A stretch of DNA of 64,000 nt from Trichostrongylus colubriformis (Eukaryota > Nematoda > Chromadorea > Rhabditida > Trichostrongylidae): positions 25,879,426-25,943,425 of the forward strand of contig OZ022256.1 of the NCBI GenBank assembly GCA_963978905.1. Direction: 5' to 3'. Positions 51,495 through 60,631 of the stretch are shown one piece after another. The notes beneath the pieces were generated by a model. That model was not told where the DNA came from. It ran no database searches and saw nothing but the letters and a program-made list of their open reading frames with translations. Position numbers and translations under genes: made by a program. Each line of letters starts with the position of its first letter. Within the stretch, counting starts at the first letter, position 1.

Positions 51495-52754
51495 ATGGAT
51501 GACGGGGACAGCGTCATGACGGGGGACGAGAACGTTCCACCCCAAGAGATAAAAGATTCGGTGGAAGCCCTAATGAGGCACAGTGAGAACCATAGGGCTG
51601 AAGGTGAATCATTGTTCGACTGGAGTAGCATCTGCGAGGAGTTGGAGGTCGCCGTCAATGGACACGACAGTACCGATGCTGGAAGGCGCAGTGGCGCCGT
51701 TTTAACGTCAGCAGCAGAAAAAGGCCACCTGCAGTATCAATGTTTGGACGACTGCTTTGCGAATACGACGCTAGGAGATATCGAAGGCTTGAACCTCCCG
51801 GGAGCCTATGGCAAAAGGCCGTTCGGAGACGTGTGGACTGCCTGGAAGGCAGCGTCCATATTTATCAGGAAGGAACTCACGGTGCCGCAGAAAATACGCC
51901 TTTTCAAGGACAGAGCAGTCTCGCTGGATGTCGAAGCACTGACAAGAGTTCTCAGGTTGGCGTACTCGGTTTGTACCGATTGGACAGAATTCCTATGCAC
52001 GACGTCGACGATTTCGAAGCACGAGGCCATTGATGGAAATTGCATAATAGATTTCTATAAACCGGCATTCTCAGATCTCAAAAAGGATCTCGCAGACGAC
52101 TCGAGAGCGGCGAAAAAGCCGAAGCAAGGCCCCACAGGATTCGCGGCGCCAGAAACCGCACTACTGATGGAGAAAGATGGCCCAAAAGGAGGGCTGATAA
52201 CCAAGGTCGTCACATCGTTTTCTACCCTCAGAGATACACTGATGGAATGGACCACTTTCGGTACATGGATAATCGTCTTTCCGATGGAAAACAAGGGAAA
52301 AATAGAAATTTTCCAAGAAATCGTCAAGATAGTGAAGGACCACGTCGAGGACGGTGGGCACGTGGTGACTGCTTGGACGCCGATAACTGCTACAAATATG
52401 GCGAAGTGGACCTCAATGGTAAAACTGTGGAAAACGTTAGATTGGATATTTGTAAAGTTGGGTGGTAACCAGGTGATTACCACGGCAAGTTGTAGTTTGG
52501 TAAATGACAAAGTCTTTGTGGAAGCTGGTTCCCCGGAAGGAACCAGTCAGTTTTATAATGCGTACTTAGGAGTCGCAGCTGCTAAACAGCTGTATTGTGC
52601 CATTTGTAAGAAAGCTACCAAGTTTCAGCTTCCCACGCTGGAGCAGTCGTCGAGGACGACGACTAGACGCCGGGGGGGCATGTGGGAAAAAGATGCAAAT
52701 CTGGAGCGACCCAACCCTCGTAATGAAAGGCCGATGAAACGCAGGGCGCTATAG
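51495..52754 (+). CDS. Single ORF of the LTR element, gag-like by position
   Basis: Open from 51420; the better start is ATG 51495 (MDDGDSVMTGDENVPPQ), 416 bases after the LTR, giving 419 residues. Acidic N-terminus; mid region GAYGKRPFGDVWTAWKAASI and KIRLFKDRAVSLDVEAL; nuclear-signal-like AAKKPK (about residue 202); C-terminal half GTWIIVFPMENKGKIEIFQE and KTLDWIFVKLGGNQVITTAS; a CAICKKATKF pair of Cys; basic tail TTTRRRGG. No CCHC knuckle, protease or RT motif. The last 24 codons (MWEKDANLERPNPRNERPMK and RRAL) lie inside the 3' LTR. Position suggests a capsid-type protein, but no family was recognised. Confidence 0.7.
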   Translation: MDDGDSVMTGDENVPPQEIKDSVEALMRHSENHRAEGESLFDWSSICEELEVAVNGHDSTDAGRRSGAVLTSAAEKGHLQYQCLDDCFANTTLGDIEGLNLPGAYGKRPFGDVWTAWKAASIFIRKELTVPQKIRLFKDRAVSLDVEALTRVLRLAYSVCTDWTEFLCTTSTISKHEAIDGNCIIDFYKPAFSDLKKDLADDSRAAKKPKQGPTGFAAPETALLMEKDGPKGGLITKVVTSFSTLRDTLMEWTTFGTWIIVFPMENKGKIEIFQEIVKIVKDHVEDGGHVVTAWTPITATNMAKWTSMVKLWKTLDWIFVKLGGNQVITTASCSLVNDKVFVEAGSPEGTSQFYNAYLGVAAAKQLYCAICKKATKFQLPTLEQSSRTTTRRRGGMWEKDANLERPNPRNERPMKRRAL

Positions 52755-53276
52755 GTGGTCGAATGATCAAATCCGGTGGTGATGGTAATCGAGCGGGCTC
52801 AAAGAATGCCTGGGGGAAGATCTGTGCGCGGGTCGTGGCGCATATAAGGCATCTGCCGGAGAGTGTGTACGATTCCTCCGTAGTAGGGAGTCACAGGGAC
52901 TCCAGAAGCTTCTCCCCCACACCAAGCTGTTCCGGCCTGTGTGGCCTTAACCTTGTGGTTCTTTGCCTGTGTGGCCCCAACCTCCTTTCCTTGCCTGTGT
53001 GGCACCTACCTGAGCCTCAGTGGCTCGTTCGCCTCCTGTGTGGACGACGACGCTGATCCGGATTGCATCCCCCGACGTTCTCATCGAGCCTACTTTTCAC
53101 CAAGCCCCTACTGCTGTCGCTCCGGACGGTCAATCGTGATTTCATTGTGTTATTCGCTGTCCGTGTTTTTGTTCTCGTTAATAAATTTGTTGGTTAACCT
53201 CGCGTCGCGTTGCCTCCACTGTACATCGTATCGTATCGGAAGACCTATTTCATATCTCTACACACTTCGGCTTACA
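52681..53276 (+). repeat. 3' LTR, 596 bp
   Basis: Same length and, as far as can be read, same sequence as the 5' LTR. Its first 74 bases also encode the last 24 codons of the element's ORF. Confidence 0.92.
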
Positions 53277-53280
53277 TCTG

Positions 53281-54359
53281 ATCTTTTACGCAGATTCGAC
53301 AACTGCGTCAAAACACAGATTTCGCCCACGAAAGTACAAACTCCGCGAATCATACAATCGATACCCATCAAATCGTTTCCCAAAGACCCCACAAATTTGC
53401 AAAAATGCTGATTCCATGTCAAAGGAGAACTTCGTTTGCGATTTTGAGACGTCGCACTTCCGCACGCGATACTACGACCTCGAGATTGTGTAATGCTGCA
53501 ACTTCGTGCGCAGAACCGCGACACCGCGAAATCGCAGAACCGCAAGATCGCAAAATCGCGAACTGTCAGCGGCCGAAGGCTGGAATTACCAATAGAGGTC
53601 TGCAGACACCAGACACGAAGAAGGATTTTTTTTCGTCAGCGCCACTCTCTGAAGAATCTTGAGGTTTACATGCTGTTTTCCATTCTTATTTGCTAAACAA
53701 CTTCCCGCGTCCTTACATCGCTGTTGCCCTGACTTTTACGGAGTGCCCTCGGAATGGAGAAATGTACCAGTAAAAATTACTTCGAGAGAAGCTTATGAGA
53801 CGAAAAATATGACGGCGATACTTACGCTGAACACCCCTACTCGGGAGAGATGCGATCCGAGCATTAGGCGTAGAGTAGAACAAGTACGCAATTACACGAG
53901 CAAGTATTGATATTTTTACACAGCTTTATCGTCGATACATTGTAAAAAGTTAGTTCATGCTGTCGCCGCCTTTGAAATATGAATAGACGGGTGCAGGCTA
54001 GGATACACGGAATATGATCTCGGTCTGCGACCATGTGGCAGCTTCTAGCCTTTGCCCTGTGAAGCAGATCATTCATACAAATAAAGCCCACTCCACCTTA
54101 GAAAAGATACAATTTGTTAAAGTTAAATGTCACACCCAACTTTTCGTTTTAAAAATCGTACAGTGTCTACTCGCTTTTCAAAATATTCTAGTTAAAGATG
54201 CTACAGAGAACACGTTAAAGGGATGGGTATGGTCACCGCGTGATCCGGCGAACCTACTCATCGTGTGTCCTAGCCATACCCGAAGACACCGGCAGAGAGC
54301 AATTTTGGACTACGGTAAGACCTACTGTGACGCTCACAGATAGCTAGGCTGCAGACTTT
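53281..54359. other. No gene seen; short tandem repeats
   Basis: At about 53508-53568 the motif CGCGAAATCGCAGAACCGCA and variants recur in tandem. Nothing else recognised. Confidence 0.4.
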
Positions 54360-54521
54360 GGGTGTATGTCGTTTGGCGCGGCCCTTGCAGCTACTGTGCC
54401 AATGGGGCGCATGGACCGTCTGGACTCTCCCAGATTTACCTAAGCCTTTTTAGGGGAGGAGCTTTGGCAGTGCCCCATTAGCAAATTAGCTCCAAGGGGC
54501 CGCGCCAAAAGACCGTCTCCC
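54360..54521. mobile_element. Mutator-like MITE, 162 bp
   Basis: Ends GGGTGTATGTCGTTTGGCGC and the complement of GGGAGACGGTCTTTTGGCGC. Flanked by a 9-bp direct repeat GCAGACTTT (54351-54359 and 54522-54530), the duplication length of Mutator-like elements. Distinct family from that at 62751. Confidence 0.75.
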
Positions 54522-54639
54522 GCAGACTTTGCATACACGATACTTTGCCAACGTCGGTGTGAACTCAGTGGATTTTTTTTATCACGAACACTTTTTTCCA
54601 TACACTTTCGCTTATTCTCCCCTTCATTCTTCTACATAT

Positions 54640-54788
54640 AGTCCATTTCACAGCGCTAGATAGGGCATGGCCTGAGCGGCGAGAGTAAGAGTGTGGCGAG
54701 AGTGAGAGTGTGTGGCGGGGTGAAAAACTGTGATACTCTCCGTTCGAAGTCCATAGGCCACGCCCTATCAAGCGTTCCGAAATGGACT
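54640..54788. mobile_element. MITE, 149 bp
   Basis: Ends AGTCCATTTC and GAAATGGACT, with GATAGGGCATGGCCT/AGGCCACGCCCTATC farther in. The loop holds GAGAGTAAGAGTGTGG and GAGAGTGAGAGTGTGTGG. Confidence 0.7.
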
Positions 54789-54789
54789 G

Positions 54790-55546
54790 TAATAATTGTT
54801 GTTGTTATTGTTTCACTTAGTTCACATCGTCGTGAATGAATGAAATACACCCTACGAGTCAACAAATGACGTATCCCTAAGCGAGCAACTCGGAAAGGTG
54901 ATGTTGCAGTTCGAAAAGATGCGTGGCAGATGCGTATACAGACACAACGTCGCGCTTTTGAATCCGGTGCTCCAGCAATTATCGCTTCTAACCTCGAATC
55001 TTCGTTTCGAAAGGCTCATTCTTCCCATCCTTTTCCTTCTCCCGACCTCTCCCGGTTCCTCTAAGGTTGTGTTCGGAACCGCTGTCGCGTTTTAGCCGAT
55101 TAGACTAGACAAAATGAATAAGGAATGGTGTTCACTTCGACGAAGTCGCCGCCCTGTTTGTCTGAGACTTTACATATGAATCGCTGGAATGCTATGCACT
55201 ATGCTAAGAATATCTAAAAACCAACCACTTCAACTGAGCCGTGTTCTTCCTTGCTTCTGCTTACAACTTCACCTGAGCCACGCTGCTCCTTATCTTTGCT
55301 AGATGAGCACCCCAGATTGTGTTGACTTAAGAGCCTGTAGCTGACAGAAAACTGCATCACTGAGCATGCCTGCGGTATAACTTCTACAGTGCATCACCTA
55401 CCGGTTACCGAAGCTGAATCTGCAAAAAGAACCCCTCAAAAATAACCTAGCTTATACCAAAGTGTTCAAACGACACATGCATTTTATATACAAACAACCT
55501 CGCACTCAAGTAGTAAAACATGCAAAATGACGGATTTGAACGTGAT
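54790..55546. other. No gene seen
   Basis: No exon or element recognised. Confidence 0.4.
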
Positions 55547-55547
55547 G

Positions 55548-56032
55548 AGGCTGCGTTCATACCCAATCGAATGAGAGTTTTGGCGCATCCGCGTAATGTG
55601 TAGTATACGTATCGATCGAGAAAATGGGCGCATTTGCGCATCCGCGATTTGAGAGAATTGGCGCATTCGCGTGATGGATAAGATACCTATCGGTTGAAAA
55701 AAAGTGAGAGTATTGGAGCATCCGCGATTTGAGAGAATTGGCGGATCGGCGCATCCGCGATTTGAGAGAATGGCGCATTCGCGTGATGGATAAGATACGC
55801 ATTGATTGAAAAATGAGAGTATTGGCGCAATCGCAATTTTGGATATTTGCCATTGCAGATACCGACTTTCGATAAGATATGGAAAAATCAAGAAATGGAA
55901 GGAGGAGAAAAAGAAATCACGCACGCGTTCAACTGACCGCGTTGCTAGAGTGGCGACACGCCAAAAATCTCAAATCGCGGATGCGCCAATGCGCCGCAAA
56001 ATCCCATTCAATTTGGTATGAACGCAGCCTCT
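55548..56032. mobile_element. MITE A-like element with internal tandem repeats
   Basis: Ends AGGCTGCGTTCATACCCAAT and the complement of AGGCTGCGTTCATACCAAAT. TIR similar to MITE family A. The left half holds at least five copies of a unit like GGCGCATCCGCGATTTGAGA followed by GAAT, at 20-60 bp spacing, which make the overlapping minus-strand ORFs. Confidence 0.75.
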
Positions 56033-56760
56033 CTAATCCTCTCGACTCTTCGTAGCATGGAAATCAATACGTATCTGACGCTTTTCTGCAAGCTCCACAA
56101 TTATAAATTGCCACAACTCCGCTATTCTCCCAATCGATACGTATCTTTATCGTTTTCCGCAAATTCCGCAATTCTGCAACTCCGCAAGTTCCAAAACTAT
56201 GCACGCTGCCTAAGACTGGTAAAAGATAAGTATACTCTGAGCGAGAACAAGCCATCAAGGGCAGGTGAGGGGCTATGTTGAAAAGGGCTCAGCTGTTGCC
56301 GAGAGGATGGGGATAATGGCACAAAATGTTCTGCCATCGACATAGCGCCGGATGGGTCAGCGTGGGTCGAGGAAGGGGACCTCTACATGAGAAGAGCCCT
56401 TACAATCTGTGCTGTGGAATGATGTCATATCAGCATCCTTTGCACGTTATGTGTACGAGGAGCTTACGATGTGGAACGCGAGTTTCGGGCCAACATCGAC
56501 CTGGCCAGTCTTCTGCCTGAACCTCGTGGAAGAGTAGCTCCGAAGTGATTAACGTCATCTTACTAAGGGTGGAAATCCTTTCAACACAAGGAAATAAGTT
56601 CATCCACCACCAGTTCTTTCCCTTCGCAGCCTCAAGAAAGACCCTAACCAGCTCAGTTCGCAATCCTTTTCCCGCCACCTTAAACATGAGATGCAGTTTC
56701 ACACTTGAAAATTTTCAAGGAAGGCTGTGAAAACGAATCACGTAACATCCCATATCTTTG
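56033..56760. other. Mixed sequence, possible exons not settled
   Basis: Open frames on both strands near 56410-56545 (plus: GAYDVEREFRANIDLASLLP) and 56548-56702 (minus: KGLRTELVRVFLEAAKGKNW) look coding-like, but I could not join them into one model. 56060-56190 has repeats of CCGCAATTCTGCAACTCCGC type. Confidence 0.25.
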
Positions 56761-56846
56761 ATGGGGCAATCAGTGCCGCGCTGTCATCCCTCACTCGATA
56801 CCGTACAGTCATCAAATCCTACATTAGAGTATGTTCTCGATAAAGT
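56761..56846 (+). CDS. Possible exon upstream of coiled-coil gene
   Basis: ATG 56761 opens MGQSVPRCHPSLDTVQSSNP, TLEYVLDK and stops at a consensus donor AAA/GTAAGT (phase 0). A second frame (AISAALSSLTRYRTVIKSYI) is equally plausible. Linkage to the exons at 57.1-59.5 kb is not proven. Confidence 0.3.
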
Positions 56847-57124
56847 AAGTTTTGAGCTAAAAGCTCAAGCAAAAAGCAAAAATGGTGGAGGCATCGAGTA
56901 CAGCAGAGCGTCCCCCCCCCACATCAACTTCGATAGAGTTAACGTGAACAACATTTCGTTTGTAACCAGTTACCAGTTCGTTTAACATATGGATAAGGGT
57001 GTATTCACAAAGAAAGTATTCGTGCTCCAGGTATTCCACGCCCGCACCGCGATAGCGGCGCGTTCGCCGCGAAACTTTCGCATTCAAGTTGTTTTCCCTT
57101 ACAGAGATTCAAGCGTAAATTGAA

Positions 57125-57241
57125 GCTTGAAAATGGATGCGTCAATTACCAGTTCAGCACTATGCAAGCAATCTCAGGCCATATTCATGCAGGAGATGCT
57201 CTCAAATTTTGCTGGGAACCCGTTTCCAAGTGACCACTACA
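57125..57241 (+). CDS. Coiled-coil gene, candidate first exon
   Basis: ATG 57133 reads MDASITSSALCKQSQAIFMQ, EMLSNFAGNPFPSDHY and ends at A/GTAAGAG in phase 1, which matches the next exon. An in-frame stop lies upstream of the ATG, so this could be the start or a short internal exon. Confidence 0.45.
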
Positions 57242-57612
57242 GTAAGAGTATTGCTGCAATTTCGTGTTGGTACTATTTGTTCATTTACTCGGTGTTTTCA
57301 ACCACCAGGTTTGTTATTGTGTAGGGATTAAGAGGTTAGGGAACTGAACGGAATATCGATATACTCATTCGTTGTCAATAATGAAAGCTTTCACGGAGAT
57401 CTATTAAGCAACAGATGGACGAACTTTCACGAGAAATTCCAATCGTCAGCTTTTCCGAAATGCGAAATTACGAATTTCTTGAATTTCTCAAGCGGTTTAT
57501 AGTTCATTTACAAAACTGAAATCAGCAGTTATGGTTTCCGTGGAAAATTTAGTAAACAAGCAGCTATAGCAAATTGTTGGATATGACGGCATTCGCAAGT
57601 GTTTTTGTTTAG

Positions 57613-57720
57613 ACGACATGCGTTCTGAGGCGATCTCCACAGCCCTTAAAGAGGAGCAGAACTGTGAAAATGCTCTCGTTGCTAGAGAAGAGCAGTCGAA
57701 TAAAATCAATCATCTCTCAG
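57613..57720 (+). CDS. Coiled-coil gene, exon 2
   Basis: 108 bp after TTTTGTTTAG: DMRSEAISTALKEEQNCENA and LVAREEQSNKINHLS, rich in Glu/Lys with heptad-like spacing. Donor G/GTGCAC, phase 1. Not recognised as a named family; Sec2/Rabin-type or kinetochore-type coiled coils are possible. Confidence 0.55.
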
Positions 57721-57792
57721 GTGCACCTTTTATAAACCACTTCTCCAATGAAAAGAATCAATCTACTCGATAACCTCAATGTATGTTTACAG

Positions 57793-57842
57793 ATGAAATA
57801 GACATCGAGCTAGTCGAACTTGCGAGGAATCTACTTACAAAG
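57793..57842 (+). CDS. Coiled-coil gene, exon 3
   Basis: 50 bp after GTTTACAG: completes Asp, then EIDIELVELARNLLTK, donor AAG/GTACAA, phase 0. Continues the helix of exon 2. Confidence 0.55.
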
Positions 57843-58179
57843 GTACAAAGCACTTCCTCGCTTTTTATCCACTTTGCCTGCTTCTTACAATTTGCCATGT
57901 TTTTTCACCATGTTCACCTACAACCTTCTCTCATTTTCTTGGCCAGAGTGTTACGTACTGGGGTAAAAAGTGGATGACTGCATGCGCATGCTACCTAAAA
58001 CATGAAAATTGTTGTTTCCTTGCTAGTTTATTCAAATGCTGTTTCGACTTAATGACTTCATGTCCGACTTAATGATTTTATAAAAAGTGCTTCGATTAAA
58101 AGGGCTACATAATTTCTCATCTACACGTCCTACAAAGGAAGGAGGTCATGGAATTGACTGGTATCTTCGGCCAAAAAGT

Positions 58180-58582
58180 AAGGGTAGTTAGAAGTCGAAA
58201 CGGCACTTCTCAGTGTTTTTGTAGCGTATCAGTGAAGAGCACTTACACATCTTTAGAGGCGTAAGAGCAGTTTGCAAGCTTTTGAAAGGTACTTCTATAA
58301 AATGCGAAACGAGCGCATTCATCATTACGGAATCGAACCTCGATCTTGAGATGGCGAGACCAACGCGCAACCCGCTGTCCCATCGGAGCCCTGCCAATGT
58401 TATTTCGCCACTCACAGAAGACCAACAGTACAGGTTGCGCCGTATATCGCAGGCGTTTGTAACTTCACTACCAGAATCGTTTAGCGGGTTTGAAGGGCAG
58501 ATTTGAGATCAGCGTTCGAATCTGCATTAGGTTTACTACATATCATCTCAAACGGCCACGGTAACCTGGGAGCCTTCCCTTG
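58180..58582 (+). mobile_element. Tc5-like terminal repeat fragment
   Basis: Related to the right terminal repeat of the 10.8-kb element: CAGAATCGTTT, GGCAGATTTGAG and the end CCTTCCCTTG, followed by TCA (a possible TNA duplication half). It also carries an inverted tRNA-like patch (GGAATCGAACCTCGATC, then CCCGCTGTCCCATC). The left side is missing. Confidence 0.6.
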
Positions 58583-58660
58583 TCAGTTCTTAGCTCCTAT
58601 GGAAATGAAAAGTTTTTAGGGGGACTGCATTGTTGTGCTTCTCCTGCACGAGAAGATATA

Positions 58661-59168
58661 CAGTAGCGCTCAAAAGTCTTCGGCGAAATGGCCTTTCACT
58701 TGGGTTTTTTCACTTGTAACTTTTTTGCAACTGCACCGATTTAAGAGAAATTTTAGTATGTTGTACTCGGAGACACTGCATACTTAATATACTATTTTGG
58801 CGCGCAACGGTGTAGGTTACGTGGTTATATGAAATTTTTTAATTTTGGCATGCCATCGCTATGCCGTCCCGCTGTGCCGCTGTCATCAAAAGTCGTGGTC
58901 TTTCTACAAAATATTAATGTTCTCTGAGGCTTGCTCTTTTTGTTTTTGTATAGAAAGCCGTTTTTCTTGAACAAGCCTCTTACTTTTTTTTGGGTGGTCT
59001 TGTAGTAAATTCTTGTAAAAAATCATGAAAAGTGGCAAGCGGCGCTCAAGTAGTAGGAAATGTTGACAATAGGTTTAGGCACCACATATTAAAATTTTGT
59101 CAAATTTGGTCAAGTAGAAAAAAAGTTATGACAAAAAAGTTTTGGCCGAAGACTTTTGAGCGCTACTG
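58661..59168. mobile_element. Tc1-type MITE, 508 bp
   Basis: Ends CAGTAGCGCTCAAAAGTCTT and its complement at 59149-59168, flanked by TA on both sides. TIR start CAGT and TA duplication are typical for Tc1/mariner. No transposase remains. In an intron of the coiled-coil gene. Confidence 0.88.
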
Positions 59169-59288
59169 TAACTTACCGAAATGTTTTCTACCCACTATTC
59201 TGCAGACCAAAAAACCGAATTTCTCACAGCACTCACTAATTCATTTTTACTTCCAATGACGAATTTTCAGCAGTAAAATTACTTCCAG

Positions 59289-59468
59289 AAGGAAATGCTC
59301 ACATCAAATCTGCATGCCATACGATCTGTATTGAGTACTGGTAATCTCACAGCTGAACAGTTGAATGCCAAGAAGGATCGTGTGAAGCCACTTGAGCTGA
59401 AAAGGATTTACGTGCAACAGCTGTTGAATGATTGTGAGAGGATTAAGCGTGGGGATGGCGCATACTAG
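59289..59468 (+). CDS. Coiled-coil gene, last exon with stop
   Basis: 180 bp after ACTTCCAG: KEMLTSNLHAIRSVLSTGNL, TAEQLNAKKDRVKPLELKRI, YVQQLLNDCERIKRGDGAY, then TAG. Phase 0 matches exon 3. The protein end is helical and charged. The 1.4-kb intron before it contains a Tc5-like fragment and a Tc1-type MITE. Confidence 0.6.
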   Translation, partial: KEMLTSNLHAIRSVLSTGNLTAEQLNAKKDRVKPLELKRIYVQQLLNDCERIKRGDGAY

Positions 59469-60453
59469 CAATGCTGTTTCGTATTTTGTGTTTTGACATG
59501 GAATACCATCCACAGTGTACTTTACTACTAGTTATTGTTTACATTCATTTGTAGCTGAATGCATAATGCAGATTTGATCACTCCATTTTATCATGGTGAT
59601 ACCTCTCCACTCTAAAACATTGCCGACGATGTTGGGCAACGTTCTACAACAGCTCTATTCCCTTCACAACCGTGCGTAACCCTATTTACTGTTCTAACTT
59701 ACTTATTCATCATTGAGATTCAAAGAAAAAACAATCAGTCTGTCTCGTGGGTTAATCTTGGTCACTGCAAACATGCGCTCGCCCCGCGAGTAGTATGCGC
59801 TTCGTTCTGTGAGATAGCCACGTAAAAACGCGCTTATCGTCAACGTTTTAATGACTATCGTCTGCTATATTTTGCCAGCCTTGTAAATGTAGCAGTGCCA
59901 TCCCAGGTTGAGCTACAGCTTGTTCGGGCGTGGGCAGACCGACTAGCGTTTAGTATGGTGTTGCCGTCAGCTATTTGTGCTCATTTGCCTTCAACCCAGG
60001 CAGTCGCATTTATCTTGCCACTTTACTTGCGTGCTGGAAATTGAAGTACAGTATTGTTAAGATAGTTCTATGGGTGTTTTCAGCTGCATTTACTCGCAAG
60101 GAAGAATCATGTCCTTCACTCCGCTTCGTTTTATTGATCTCTCTCTTCAATGCCTTTGCGTTCTGGTGAATAAAAGTATGAAATATGATCGGAATATGCA
60201 AAAACACGTCTGATGTTGTACATTCTTGGTTAGAACATGGCACGGATGGCTTGGCAAGTTGTTTGAGAGAGATAAAGTTACTCATCATCTTTCTCCTTAA
60301 GCTACTCCATCTTGCAGGAGATGCAAGACGTAACGTGTAGAATCGAAATCGAAAAATGTAAATAGAAAAATCGGGGATCTTCGGCCTTGGATTGGAATCA
60401 TTTCCTTACTCAAAATGGTGCGATGGGGGAGGGCAATCGCAGGGATCATCACA
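59469..60453. other. No gene seen
   Basis: Downstream of the coiled-coil gene. No exon, tRNA or element recognised. Confidence 0.4.
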
Positions 60454-60478
60454 TAAGTAAGTAAGTAAGTAAGTAAGT
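60454..60478. repeat. (AAGT)n microsatellite
   Basis: About six perfect AAGT units. Confidence 0.9.
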
Positions 60479-60499
60479 GAACCTTCCCAACGCTCGCAA

Positions 60500-60631
60500 G
60501 ACTGCCTTCATACTCTGCGAAGGTGCCGGCGGTAGGCCTTGGCTGTTCATAGGCAGCGAGGCAGAGTGTCAGGAGTGGAGAGGCAGAGACGAAGCGGCTT
60601 CGCTCTGCACCGCAGAGTATGAAGGCGGTCT
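60500..60631. mobile_element. MITE family A, copy 4
   Basis: Ends GACTGCCTTCATACTCTGCG and the complement of GACCGCCTTCATACTCTGCG. 132 bp, the shortest of the four copies. Confidence 0.8.

Larger units (their letters stand above)
50484..53276 (+). mobile_element. LTR retrotransposon without pol (gag-only-like)
   Basis: 2793 bp, flanked by TCTG (50480-50483 and 53277-53280). It has two 596-bp LTRs that look identical by eye, a primer-binding-like TGGGGGCCGAAC right after the 5' LTR, a G-rich purine tract GGGGGGG before the 3' LTR, and a single long ORF. The internal region is only about 1.6 kb, with no protease, RT, RNase H or integrase motif in any frame. It must therefore be moved in trans by another element. 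Clean features and matching LTRs point to recent insertion. Confidence 0.9.

Noticed and set aside
60454..60478. Direct repeats as a CRISPR-like array
   Set aside because: It is a simple AAGT microsatellite without spacers; the genome is eukaryotic.
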